From Eubacteriaceae bacterium Marseille-Q4139 (GTDB taxonomy: Bacteria > Bacillota > Clostridia > Lachnospirales > Lachnospiraceae): 64,000 nucleotides of DNA. Shown piece after piece: positions 34,769-42,168 of the stretch. Within the stretch, counting starts at the first letter, position 1; the number at the start of each line of letters is the position of its first letter. Made by a program: the position numbers and the translations under genes. The stretch spans positions 552,153 to 616,152 of the forward strand of contig JAGTTQ010000001.1 of NCBI GenBank assembly GCA_018223415.1, given 5' to 3'. The notes under the pieces are model-generated. The model was not told the origin of the DNA, did not search any database, and was given only the letters and a program-made list of their open reading frames with translations.

Positions 34769-35237
34769 ATTGTCTTACATACTCGCTTTCCGTCTTCTCA
34801 TACAGCCGGACCTGATCTTTGTTTGCATAGACCATGCCGAGCTCTTCTGTCGCTACTTTGTAGACATAGTCCAGATCCACGGACGTATTGATCCTAGTCT
34901 CCAGGGCGTCGTTGTCGTTCTTTAATGTCTCGATCTGACGCTCCAGGCTCTCGATGTTTGCAAGCCTGGCCGCGACGGACGACTGAAGGTTCAAGTAACT
35001 GATGCAGAGGTAAAGGGCGCAGATAGCCGCAATCGTCAGTCCGACTACGAACGGAAGATCCATCTGGAGAGCTCTCTCCCTGTTTCTTCTGACTGTAACG
35101 GTATGGCTTAAGCTGCGTTCCCTGATCTTCTTTTCCCGGCGCACATCGCGCTCCGGCGCCGTAAGCTGTCTTGCCGCGCTGCCCTGTATGTATTCTACTT
35201 TTGCTGCCTGTGTCCGGCGGCTCCTTGCTGCTGCCAT
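34746..35237 (-). CDS. ftsL: FtsL-like cell division protein
   Basis: 163 residues. Basic cytoplasmic N-terminus (1-60), one membrane helix (about 62-83), then a leucine-zipper coiled coil (LANIESLERQIETLKNDNDALETRI) and a short C-terminal segment with VYANKDQVRLYE, the FtsL/DivIC build. Sequence in this family is poorly conserved, so the call rests on topology and position between rsmH and the class B PBP. Confidence 0.85.
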   Translation of the reverse strand: MAAARSRRTQAAKVEYIQGSAARQLTAPERDVRREKKIRERSLSHTVTVRRNRERALQMDLPFVVGLTIAAICALYLCISYLNLQSSVAARLANIESLERQIETLKNDNDALETRINTSVDLDYVYKVATEELGMVYANKDQVRLYEKTESEYVRQYEDIPER

Positions 35238-35254
35238 ACAATCTTCATCCCTTT

Positions 35255-36199
35255 CTATTCAGAATCGCCGCGTTCAAAAACACGAAGCTTCGAGCTTTTG
35301 GAACGCCTGTTCTCGGTTATCTCCTCGTCACCTGGCACAATCGGCTTTTTCGTGATGACCTTTCCCCTGCTCTTTCTCCCGCACACGCAGACCGGGAAGT
35401 CCGGCGGGCAGATGCAGGGATTTTCGTTGGTGCGAAACCTCGTCTTCACGATCCGGTCCTCTAGGGAGTGGAACGTGATGATGGAGAGGCGTCCGCCCGG
35501 GTTTAACAGGCCGATCATCGTGTCGATGGACTCGTTTAAGACTTCAAGCTCCTGGTTCAACTCGATCCGGAGCGCCTGGAAGGTGCGCTTGGCCGGATGG
35601 CCGCCTTCGGCCCGCATTTTGGCCGGGATCGCGGCTTTTATGATCTCCACAAGCTGATCCGTCGTCTCGATCCGCCCTGTCTTTCGTGCCTGCACAATAT
35701 GTTTTGCAATGTTTTTTGCGAATTTTTCTTCTCCGTAGTCGCGGATGACACGGTACAGCTCCATCTCCCCGTAGTCGTTTACGATGTCTGCCGCCGTTTT
35801 TTCGTTCCTCTGGTCCATCCGCATGTCCAGAGGGGCATTTTCCCGATAGGTGAATCCCCTGTTTACCGTGTCCAGCTGGTAGGAGGAAACACCTAAGTCG
35901 AGATAAATACCGTCTGCCTTCTGAATCCTTAATCCTTCGAGGACTTCCCGGATATTCCGGTAATTGCTCCTCACTATCGTAACTTTATCCTTGTAATCCT
36001 TTAACCGTTCTGTGGCCGCCGCGATGGCATCCGCATCCTGGTCGATGCCGATGATCCGGCCCGAAGGCCCGAGCCGCTTTGCCACTTCGTAAGCATGTCC
36101 GCCTCCGCCCAGGGTGCCGTCCACATAAATGCCGTCCGGCTTTATGTTCAGGCTGTCCACGGTTTCGTTGAGGAGAACTGATCTGTGTTCAAATGTCAT
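35255..36199 (-). CDS. rsmH: 16S rRNA (cytosine(1402)-N(4))-methyltransferase RsmH
   Basis: 314 residues. HRSVLLNETVDSL, DGTLGGGGHAYEV (SAM motif), GIDQDADAI, LDLGVSSYQLD, and RLSIITFHSLEDRIVK are MraW/RsmH signatures. Methylates C1402 of 16S rRNA. Start overlaps the mraZ stop by 4 nt (ATGA). The C-terminus carries a CxCP-type cysteine patch (PCICPPDFPVCVCG). Confidence 0.96.
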   Translation of the reverse strand: MTFEHRSVLLNETVDSLNIKPDGIYVDGTLGGGGHAYEVAKRLGPSGRIIGIDQDADAIAAATERLKDYKDKVTIVRSNYRNIREVLEGLRIQKADGIYLDLGVSSYQLDTVNRGFTYRENAPLDMRMDQRNEKTAADIVNDYGEMELYRVIRDYGEEKFAKNIAKHIVQARKTGRIETTDQLVEIIKAAIPAKMRAEGGHPAKRTFQALRIELNQELEVLNESIDTMIGLLNPGGRLSIITFHSLEDRIVKTRFRTNENPCICPPDFPVCVCGRKSRGKVITKKPIVPGDEEITENRRSKSSKLRVFERGDSE

Positions 36200-36621
36200 A
36201 TTCCAAGACCTTCCATATTCTCAGCAATTTCTTCCATATCGTCATAGACGTTCTTTTCCGCCCACAGCGACTTGTTCCAGATTTCAATGCGCCGCCCGAC
36301 GCCAACCAATACGACGTCCTTTTCAAGCTTTGCAAATTCCCGGAGAACGGCCGGGATCAGGATCCGTCCCTGCCTGTCCACTTCGCAGGCGCTGGCTCCC
36401 GCTAAGAAAAACCTTGTGAATTTCCTGGCATTGGCATTTGTAAGAGGAAGTGCGTGGAGCTTTTCTTCAAAGGATTTCCATTCGGAATTTTCGTACAGGA
36501 AGAGACACCCGTCCAGTCCCTTCGTCACAACGAATTCCTCGCCCAACTGCTCCCGGAACCTGGAAGGGACAATCAGACGGCCTTTTGCATCTATCGTGTG
36601 ACTGTACTCTCCAATGAACAT
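36196..36621 (-). CDS. mraZ: Transcriptional regulator MraZ
   Basis: 141 residues, two SpoVT/AbrB-like halves: MFIGEYSHTIDAKGRLIVPSRFRE-type start and the second DRQGRILIPAVLREFA (about 85-100). It binds repeats upstream of its own operon and controls dcw expression. The start is set at 36621 (AGGAGG 6 nt before); an in-frame extension of 40 codons covers the operator region and is rejected. Confidence 0.96.
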   Translation of the reverse strand: MFIGEYSHTIDAKGRLIVPSRFREQLGEEFVVTKGLDGCLFLYENSEWKSFEEKLHALPLTNANARKFTRFFLAGASACEVDRQGRILIPAVLREFAKLEKDVVLVGVGRRIEIWNKSLWAEKNVYDDMEEIAENMEGLGI

Positions 36622-36656
36622 CCTTTCCTCCTGGTACACTGACGCGCCATGGGACA

Positions 36657-36703
36657 CCACTTTCATCCCATTTGGCACCACTTTACCCCACTTTCCACCA
36701 CTT
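36657..36703 (-). promoter_or_regulatory. Array of five MraZ boxes
   Basis: Minus-strand AAGTGG at 36703-36698, 36693-36688, 36683-36678 and 36662-36657, with the variant AATGGG at 36672-36667. Spacings are 10, 10, 11 and 10 bp, one helical turn, as expected for cooperative MraZ ring binding just downstream of the dcw promoter. Confidence 0.85.
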
Positions 36704-36712
36704 CTTGTTACC

Positions 36713-36741
36713 AGTTTAGTACATTTGAAAGGAAATAGCAA
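36713..36741 (-). promoter_or_regulatory. Sigma-A promoter of the dcw cluster
   Basis: Minus-strand TTGCTA (36741-36736), 17-bp spacer, TAAACT (36718-36713), immediately followed by the MraZ boxes. Confidence 0.7.
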
Positions 36742-36820
36742 GGAATTTTTTCGTTTTTTTTAAAGGAAACAGGGGCTCTGGAAAGAATTTCCAGAACCCC
36801 CGCTTCAGGCCGTCTGACGT

Positions 36821-36857
36821 AAAAAGGCAGCCGAAAATCCCCACTTTTCCGGCTGCC
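36821..36857 (-). terminator. Terminator of the lgt-Spo0E-like operon
   Basis: Stem GGCAGCCG / CGGCTGCC (36826-36833 with 36850-36857), followed on the minus strand by TTTTTA. A second weaker hairpin lies at 36772-36800. Confidence 0.8.
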
Positions 36858-36875
36858 ACCACATCTATTATTCTT

Positions 36876-37031
36876 TTAATATCCTGCTACAATATATTGT
36901 TCTATCAGGCGGTCCAGCTCCACGCTGCGCTGATAAATGGTCTCGTACTTATCTTTCGTATCAATACTTTCGTTCAGTGCCTTCCGTGCCTTTTCGATTC
37001 GAGCAATCAACTCTTCTTTTGATTCCTTCAT
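36876..37031 (-). CDS. Spo0E-like aspartyl-phosphate phosphatase, 51 residues
   Basis: A short gene of 51 codons. The product is an all-helical hairpin with the family signature SVELDRLIEQY (SxxLDxLIxxY, residues 37-47). In Bacillus, Spo0E/YisI/YnzD dephosphorylate Spo0A~P and delay sporulation. The ATG overlaps the lgt stop by one base (TAATG), so it is translationally coupled. The window also carries a Spo0A-type spoIIG promoter. Confidence 0.82.
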   Translation of the reverse strand: MKESKEELIARIEKARKALNESIDTKDKYETIYQRSVELDRLIEQYIVAGY

Positions 37032-37909
37032 TAAGCTACTTCCTCACTTTCCTGTACGACCTTCCGGCGTCCCCGCCAAAGCATAAAGAGGGAAACTGCC
37101 GCTGCCACCACTGAGAGGAGCTGTGAAACTGCAAGAGAGGTGCCGGGGATCAGAAGCTGGTCTGTCCTGAGCCCCTCGATCCATGCACGTCCGATCCCGT
37201 ATCCGGCCAGGTAGATCCACAAAATCTCCCCAGTAAACTTTTTTCGCCTCCTATACCAGAGTATAAACAACAAAAGCCCAAGATTCCACACGGATTCATA
37301 GAGGAACGTCGGATGGACCTGTATGTATTCCACCCCGTCTTCCAGGATCAGATGATCCAGCAAATCCTGGGAAATCATCGTTTCATTGACGATGCTGCGC
37401 TTTATACGCATTGCAAATAAAGAGTCGGTATAGCCGCCGAAGGCCTCGCAGTTTACGAAGTTGCCCCAACGGCCGATGATCTGCCCTGTTACAAGTCCTA
37501 TGCACCCGGTGTCAGCCATGGAAAAAAATGACACCCTGCGCTTTTTCGCAAAGACGATCAGCGTGATCACCGCAGCGATCACTCCCCCATAAATTGCCAG
37601 TCCTCCTTTCCTCAGGTTGATGATTTCTGCCAGATGTTCCTTATAGTATGCCCACTGGAACACCACATAGTAAAGCCTTGCTCCTATAATGGAAAAGAAC
37701 ACAGCGTAAATGGCAAAATCCAGATAGAGATCCGGATCCTGGCCCCGGCGCTTTGCATCCGCCTGCGCCATGAAAAGACCCGCGATGATGCCGATCCCTA
37801 TAATCAGGCCATAGTAGGCGAAGGAAATCCCTCCTATTGAGAAGCTTTTTACCATATTCTGAATTGAAATTCCAAGATGAACGAAAGTTATGTCTGCTCC
37901 TGCTGTCAT
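37031..37909 (-). CDS. lgt: Prolipoprotein diacylglyceryl transferase
   Basis: 292 residues, seven membrane helices. GGLAIYGGVIAA, the Lgt signature GRWGNFVNCEAFGG (about residues 143-156), HPTFLYESVWNLG and the GRAWIEGLRTDQL end region are present. Attaches diacylglycerol to lipobox cysteines such as those of the SBP and GerMN protein in this window. Start ATG 37909 with GGAGAG site. Transcribed with the Spo0E-like gene. Confidence 0.96.
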   Translation of the reverse strand: MTAGADITFVHLGISIQNMVKSFSIGGISFAYYGLIIGIGIIAGLFMAQADAKRRGQDPDLYLDFAIYAVFFSIIGARLYYVVFQWAYYKEHLAEIINLRKGGLAIYGGVIAAVITLIVFAKKRRVSFFSMADTGCIGLVTGQIIGRWGNFVNCEAFGGYTDSLFAMRIKRSIVNETMISQDLLDHLILEDGVEYIQVHPTFLYESVWNLGLLLFILWYRRRKKFTGEILWIYLAGYGIGRAWIEGLRTDQLLIPGTSLAVSQLLSVVAAAVSLFMLWRGRRKVVQESEEVA

Positions 37910-37942
37910 GCGTTCTCTCCTTCTAAATCGTTTGCGACTCCT

Positions 37943-37971
37943 ATTTTACTCCGAAATACTACAAAAAGCAA
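37943..37971 (-). promoter_or_regulatory. Sigma-A promoter for lgt
   Basis: Minus-strand TTGCTT (37971-37966), 17-bp spacer, TAAAAT (37948-37943), 34 nt before the start codon. Confidence 0.55.
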
Positions 37972-38027
37972 ACGAATTCGAGTGACAGGCCTCCCCTTTT
38001 TTCGACAAGGCCCCATATTCCGGCCTG

Positions 38028-38056
38028 TTGACTTTCCGCTCCGCTGCTTTTATACT
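38028..38056 (+). promoter_or_regulatory. Sigma-A promoter for the AbgA-like gene
   Basis: TTGACT (38028-38033), 17-bp spacer, TATACT (38051-38056); the GGGGAGG ribosome site follows at 38075. Confidence 0.7.
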
Positions 38057-38090
38057 GGAATTATCATATTTTATGGGGAGGTTGACTTCT

Positions 38091-39389
38091 ATGGGAATTG
38101 AAATGTATCTGGAGGGGCTCGACCATTATAAGGAAGAAATGACTGCAAGGCGGCGGGATTTCCATGCACATCCTGAGACGGGCTGGAAGGAATTCCGGAC
38201 GACGGCGAAGATCATCGAGGCTCTGGAAGGGGCCGGGATCCCGGTCAAATACGGCCATGAGATCATAAACCGCGGCTACCTCTGGTCCTATCCGACGGAA
38301 GAGGAAATCGAGGCTGCCAGGAAGCGTGCCGAAGAACAAGGGGCAGATCCCGGTATTCTGGAAAAAATGGGGACGTTTACCGGCGCCTGCGCCGTCATCG
38401 AAACGGGGCGGCCGGGGCCTGTGGTTGCGCTCCGGTTCGACATCGACGCCAACGACGTGACGGAGAGCCAATCGCCTGACCGCCAGCCGGTGAGGGAACA
38501 CTTCTGTTCCATGAATCCCGGCGCCATGCATGCCTGCGGCCACGACGGACATGCCTCCATGGGAATCGCCGTCTGCCAGGCCTTAAACGAGCGGAAGGAT
38601 CAGCTTAAGGGCACCATAAAGGTTATTTTCCAGCCGGCCGAGGAAGGCGTCCGCGGCGCCCAGTCCATCGCAGAGGGCGGAATCCTGGACGATGTGGACA
38701 TTTTCCTCACGAGCCATCTGGGAATGGGCGCCAAAACCGGCGAGCTGGTGGCGCTCTCCAAAGGCTTTTTATCCACAAGAAAGGCGGACGCCGTGTTCCA
38801 TGGCCTTTCTGCCCATGCCGGCGCATCGCCTCAGGACGGGAAGAACGCCATTCTCGCGGCCTGCGCGGCCACTCTCGCCATGCATACGGCCTGCCAGGAC
38901 TCCCGCGGTGCCTCCCGCATCAACGTGGGGACGATCCATGGCGGAAGCGGACGGAACGTGGTGGCCGATACGGCTGTACTCCAGCTTGAAACCCGCGGCG
39001 AAACCACGGAAATCGAGGCCGCTGTCTATGAACGGGCATGCCGCTCCATTGAAGGCGCCGCCGCCATGTTCGGCTGCACGTCTTCTATTGAAATTAAAGG
39101 AAGCGCCTCCAGCGCCGACAGCGACAAAGAACTGGAAACGTACATTGCGGCCGGTGCGGCCCATGTGCCGGAAATCACCAGGTATATCCCGGAATCCGGT
39201 TTTTCCGGCTCCGAGGACGCCGCTTATCTGATGGCGCGGGTGCAGGCCCACGGCGGAAAGGCTGCCTACATGTGCATCGGCTCCAACATTGCAGCGCCGC
39301 ACCACAATGATTCCTTTAACATTGACGAGCGGTCGCTTTTCATCGGTTTAAAGCTTTATCTGGCTGTTCTGTGGGAGATCTTGTCATAA
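38091..39389 (+). CDS. M20-family amidohydrolase, AbgA-like (p-aminobenzoyl-glutamate hydrolase subunit A type)
   Basis: 432 residues. Metal-site motifs RRRDFHAHPETGWKEF, HACGHDGHASMG (about residues 146-157), and FQPAEEG; a central dimerisation insert with HGLSAHAGASPQDGKNA; and a late His in APHHNDSF. The sequence is closest to the AbgA branch rather than IlvE-type or hippurate hydrolases. Monocistronic with a strong promoter. AbgA normally works with AbgB; an AbgB-like protein is encoded 19 kb away at 58266-59702. The real substrate could be another N-acyl amino acid. Confidence 0.85.
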   Translation: MGIEMYLEGLDHYKEEMTARRRDFHAHPETGWKEFRTTAKIIEALEGAGIPVKYGHEIINRGYLWSYPTEEEIEAARKRAEEQGADPGILEKMGTFTGACAVIETGRPGPVVALRFDIDANDVTESQSPDRQPVREHFCSMNPGAMHACGHDGHASMGIAVCQALNERKDQLKGTIKVIFQPAEEGVRGAQSIAEGGILDDVDIFLTSHLGMGAKTGELVALSKGFLSTRKADAVFHGLSAHAGASPQDGKNAILAACAATLAMHTACQDSRGASRINVGTIHGGSGRNVVADTAVLQLETRGETTEIEAAVYERACRSIEGAAAMFGCTSSIEIKGSASSADSDKELETYIAAGAAHVPEITRYIPESGFSGSEDAAYLMARVQAHGGKAAYMCIGSNIAAPHHNDSFNIDERSLFIGLKLYLAVLWEILS

Positions 39390-39431
39390 AACCCTTTTCT
39401 TTCGGGATATTTTGTGATATGCTGAATGCCG

Positions 39432-39455
39432 GGCGCCGCTTCTTTTCGCGGCGCC
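39432..39455 (+). other. GC-rich hairpin in the ychF upstream region
   Basis: Perfect stem GGCGCCGC / GCGGCGCC (39432-39439 with 39448-39455), loop of 8 nt, ending 15 nt before the ychF ribosome site. No T-tract, so not a classical terminator. It may stabilise the ychF leader or attenuate read-through from the AbgA-like gene. Confidence 0.5.
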
Positions 39456-39486
39456 TGAACGAATGCACCAGGAAAGGATATGTGCC

Positions 39487-40584
39487 ATGAAATTAGGAAT
39501 CGTTGGCCTTCCCAACGTAGGGAAGAGTACCTTGTTTAACTCTCTGACAAAGGCCGGCGCCGAGTCCGCCAATTATCCGTTCTGCACCATCGACCCCAAC
39601 GTGGGCGTCGTGCCGGTTCCGGACTTCCGCTTAAAGCTTTTGACAGACCTCTATAATTCGGAAAAAACTACGCCTGCCGTCATCGAATTCGTCGACATCG
39701 CAGGCCTCGTAAAGGGCGCCTCCAAGGGCGAGGGCCTTGGGAACCAGTTCCTCTCCAACATCCGCGAGGTGGATGCCGTCGTCCATGTTGTGCGCTGCTT
39801 TGACGATCCCAATGTCATCCATGTGGACGGGAGCGTCGATCCCCTCCGTGACATCGAGACCATCGACCTGGAACTGATTTTTTCCGACATCGAAATTCTC
39901 GAGAGGCGGATCTCCAAAACTGCAAAGAGCGCCACGGCCAACAAGTCCCTGGCAAAGGAAGTCGAGATTTTAAGGGCGTTAAAGGCCCATCTGGAAGATG
40001 GGAAGCTTGCAAGAAGCTATGAGCCGGCCGATGAGGACGAGGCTTCCTTCATCAGCACCTTAAATCTTCTGACCTGGAAGCCGGTGATTTTTGCTGCCAA
40101 CGTAGGCGAGGCGGATCTGGCCGACGACGGGGCAAACAATCCCTATGTCAGCAAGGTTAAGGAGTTCGCCGCGGCAAACGGCAGCGAGGTCTTCGTCATC
40201 TGTGCCCAGATCGAGCAGGAAATCGCAGAGCTTGACGAGGATGAAAAGAAGATGTTTTTGGAAGAGCTGGGCCTTAAGGAATCCGGCCTGGAAAAGCTCA
40301 TCGCCGCCAGCTACCGCATTCTCGGACTCATCAGCTACCTGACGGCCGGGGAAAAGGAGACACGCGCCTGGACCATCAAGGTCGGCACCAAGGCGCCCCA
40401 GGCTGCCGGAAAGATCCACTCGGATTTCGAGCGCGGCTTTATCAAGGCCGAGGTTGTGAATTATCAGGATCTTCTGGACTGCGGCTCTTACACGGCCGCG
40501 AAGGAAAAGGGACTTGTGCGGATTGAAGGAAAGGATTATGTGGTGAAGGACGGGGATGTTGTGCTTTTCCGGTTTAACGTCTAA
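39487..40584 (+). CDS. ychF: Redox-regulated ATPase YchF (OLA1-type Obg family)
   Basis: 365 residues. G1 GLPNVGKST, G3 DIAGLVKGASKGEGLGNQF, and a degenerate G4 giving ATP rather than GTP preference. A coiled coil lies about 130-205 and a C-terminal TGS domain ends VLFRFNV. Associated with ribosomes and the oxidative-stress response. ATG 39487 is preferred over 39463 because AGGAAAGGA lies 8 nt before it. Monocistronic. Confidence 0.96.
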   Translation: MKLGIVGLPNVGKSTLFNSLTKAGAESANYPFCTIDPNVGVVPVPDFRLKLLTDLYNSEKTTPAVIEFVDIAGLVKGASKGEGLGNQFLSNIREVDAVVHVVRCFDDPNVIHVDGSVDPLRDIETIDLELIFSDIEILERRISKTAKSATANKSLAKEVEILRALKAHLEDGKLARSYEPADEDEASFISTLNLLTWKPVIFAANVGEADLADDGANNPYVSKVKEFAAANGSEVFVICAQIEQEIAELDEDEKKMFLEELGLKESGLEKLIAASYRILGLISYLTAGEKETRAWTIKVGTKAPQAAGKIHSDFERGFIKAEVVNYQDLLDCGSYTAAKEKGLVRIEGKDYVVKDGDVVLFRFNV

Positions 40585-40616
40585 GACCTGTTTTTTGTCC
40601 ATAAATCTAAGTTTTT

Positions 40617-40651
40617 GGGGACTGCCGTTCTGTTTCGGCAGTCCCCATTTT
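40617..40651 (+). terminator. Terminator of ychF
   Basis: Perfect 11-bp stem GGGGACTGCCG / CGGCAGTCCCC (40617-40627 with 40636-40646), then ATTTT. Confidence 0.85.
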
Positions 40652-40777
40652 GCGCTTTACCCCTATCCTACCCCTGTCTGGTTTTTCTGCTCTCCCCGGA
40701 CAGGCTGCTCACTAAAAGCGGCAATCAGCGCCATCGCCGGTACATTTTGCGGCCGGGCGCTCATCGAAGCACCCCCG

Positions 40778-41569
40778 TCATGCTTTCTCCGGGGCATCGA
40801 TAAACAGCTCACCCTCAGCGTACAGCACGGCTTTCCCCGCCAGTTTTACCCGGTCACCCTGTTTTTTACAGTAAAGCGTCCCGCCGCGTCTGGACGCCTG
40901 TCTTGCAGTCAGGGTATCGTTTTTCATCTTTTCCGCCCAAAGCGGGATGATATGGCAGTGTCCGGAGCCGCAGACCGCATCTTCGGGCACTCCCATTTTC
41001 GGCGCAAATGTACGGCTGACGCAGTCGTATGTACTTCCTTTTGCGGTGATGTGAAGGAGCAGCCCGTCCAGCATCCGGACTTTTTCCTGATCCGGCCGGG
41101 CGGCATAAACCTGTTCCTCTGTTTCAAGGACGCAGACAAGATCCCGGCCCATCCATGCTTCCGTCGGGCGTACGCCGATGGCCGCTTCCATCTCGTCTGT
41201 GACTTCCGTTTGCGTCAGCGAATAGGCCGGGAAATCCATCTCCAAGAGCTCGCCGTTTTTGATAACCTCCAGCTTCCCGCTTTTCGTCCGGAAGGAAATG
41301 CTCGCGGCCTCCGGTTCATAAAAGCGGAATAAAATATAAGCCGTCGCCAGCGTGGCGTGGCCGCAGAGGTCGATCTCCCCGCCCGGCGTGAACCAGCGCA
41401 GGTGATAGCCGTCCTGTTCCTTTACGGTAAACGCCGTCTCTGACAGGTTGTTTTCCCCTGCAATCTCCTGCATAAGTGTGTCTGGAATCCACTGGTTCAG
41501 GACGCAGACCGCGGCCGGGTTCCCTTCAAAAACCTTTTCTGCAAACGCATCAGCAACATAATATTTCAT
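40778..41569 (-). CDS. PhzF-family isomerase/epimerase
   Basis: 263 residues. EGNPAAV near residue 15, NLSETAFT with the catalytic Glu (about 44), GGEIDLCGHATLA (about 63-75) and GSGHCHIIPLWA near 205 place it in the PhzF/DapF superfamily. True phenazine synthesis is excluded, as no phz genes are present; the substrate is unknown. Start at 41569 has GGAGG upstream and lies inside the 3' end of the YbaK-like gene (20-nt overlap), so both are one operon. Confidence 0.88.
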   Translation of the reverse strand: MKYYVADAFAEKVFEGNPAAVCVLNQWIPDTLMQEIAGENNLSETAFTVKEQDGYHLRWFTPGGEIDLCGHATLATAYILFRFYEPEAASISFRTKSGKLEVIKNGELLEMDFPAYSLTQTEVTDEMEAAIGVRPTEAWMGRDLVCVLETEEQVYAARPDQEKVRMLDGLLLHITAKGSTYDCVSRTFAPKMGVPEDAVCGSGHCHIIPLWAEKMKNDTLTARQASRRGGTLYCKKQGDRVKLAGKAVLYAEGELFIDAPEKA

Positions 41570-42062
41570 GTTCGATTCCTCCCTGTTTGTTTTCTTGCCA
41601 GCCGTTGCATACATCGACCCATTCTGACGCGCCGGAATACTGTTCCAGCTCCGCAAGGCTGACCCATAAGGTTGCCATATCTATTCCTGCGGCCGTGTGA
41701 ACCTTTATAAACCGTTTTAAGGAGACGTCCAGATAGATGGGGACGCCTTCCCTGATGGCAAAAGGGCATACGCCGCCCGGCTTATGTCCGATCAGGCGTT
41801 CCACCTCCTCCCGCGGTACCATGGACGGCTTCTGGCGGAATTTTGCCTTAAATTTGGAGCTGTTCACCTTCGCATCTCCTGCCATGACCACCATGACAGG
41901 CTTTCCGTCCACGAGAAAAGACAGGGTTTTTGCGATTTCCGCAGGCGCACAGCCAATGACCTGTGCCGCATGTTCCACCGTGTCGCCGGTCGAATCATGT
42001 TCCGTAATGCGTTCCGGCAGGCCGATGGATTCAAAATATTGTTTTACTCTTTCATAAGACAA
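41550..42062 (-). CDS. YbaK/EbsC-type aminoacyl-tRNA deacylase
   Basis: 170 residues. TVEHAAQVIGCAPAEIAKTL near 30-50, GDAKVNSSKFKAKF, and the GGVCPFAIREGVPIYLD segment (about 105-122) match the Cys-tRNAPro/ProX editing fold. It clears mischarged tRNA. TTG 42062 is chosen as start because AAGGAAGGAA precedes it; an ATG 12 codons upstream would place that site inside the gene. First gene of a two-gene operon with the PhzF-like gene, divergent from a LysR gene. Confidence 0.85.
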   Translation of the reverse strand: MSYERVKQYFESIGLPERITEHDSTGDTVEHAAQVIGCAPAEIAKTLSFLVDGKPVMVVMAGDAKVNSSKFKAKFRQKPSMVPREEVERLIGHKPGGVCPFAIREGVPIYLDVSLKRFIKVHTAAGIDMATLWVSLAELEQYSGASEWVDVCNGWQENKQGGIEHEILCC

Positions 42063-42088
42063 AACAGATTCCTTCCTTTCATAATGGA

Positions 42089-42118
42089 TTGACTGCATTG
42101 TAGCGCAGATATTATAAT
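42089..42118 (+). promoter_or_regulatory. Sigma-A promoter for the LysR-family gene
   Basis: TTGACT (42089-42094), 18-bp spacer, TATAAT (42113-42118). It overlaps the opposite-strand promoter at 42097-42125 almost completely. Confidence 0.6.
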
Positions 42119-42125
42119 AAGTAAA
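42097..42125 (-). promoter_or_regulatory. Sigma-A promoter for the ybaK-phzF operon
   Basis: Minus-strand TTTACT (42125-42120), 17-bp spacer, TACAAT (42102-42097). Shares its DNA with the LysR promoter, so the two cannot be occupied at once. Confidence 0.55.
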
Positions 42126-42132
42126 ACGAATA

Positions 42133-42154
42133 TTTCTAATGCAAGTATTAGAAA
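42133..42154. promoter_or_regulatory. 22-bp palindrome over the LysR-gene ribosome site
   Basis: TTTCTAAT-GCAAGT-ATTAGAAA with perfect 8-bp arms. It covers the start of the GAAAGGA ribosome site of the LysR gene. It could be the autoregulatory LysR operator or an mRNA hairpin that masks the site. Confidence 0.55.
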
Positions 42155-42168
42155 GGATGATTTGTCAT

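Noticed and set aside
36621..36741. 40-codon N-terminal extension of MraZ
   Set aside because: It would translate the MraZ-box array and promoter; the canonical start at 36621 has an ideal ribosome site.
40650..40760. 33-codon minus-strand frame downstream of the PhzF-like gene
   Set aside because: A GGGGGTG site is present, but the peptide has no resemblance and the composition looks random.
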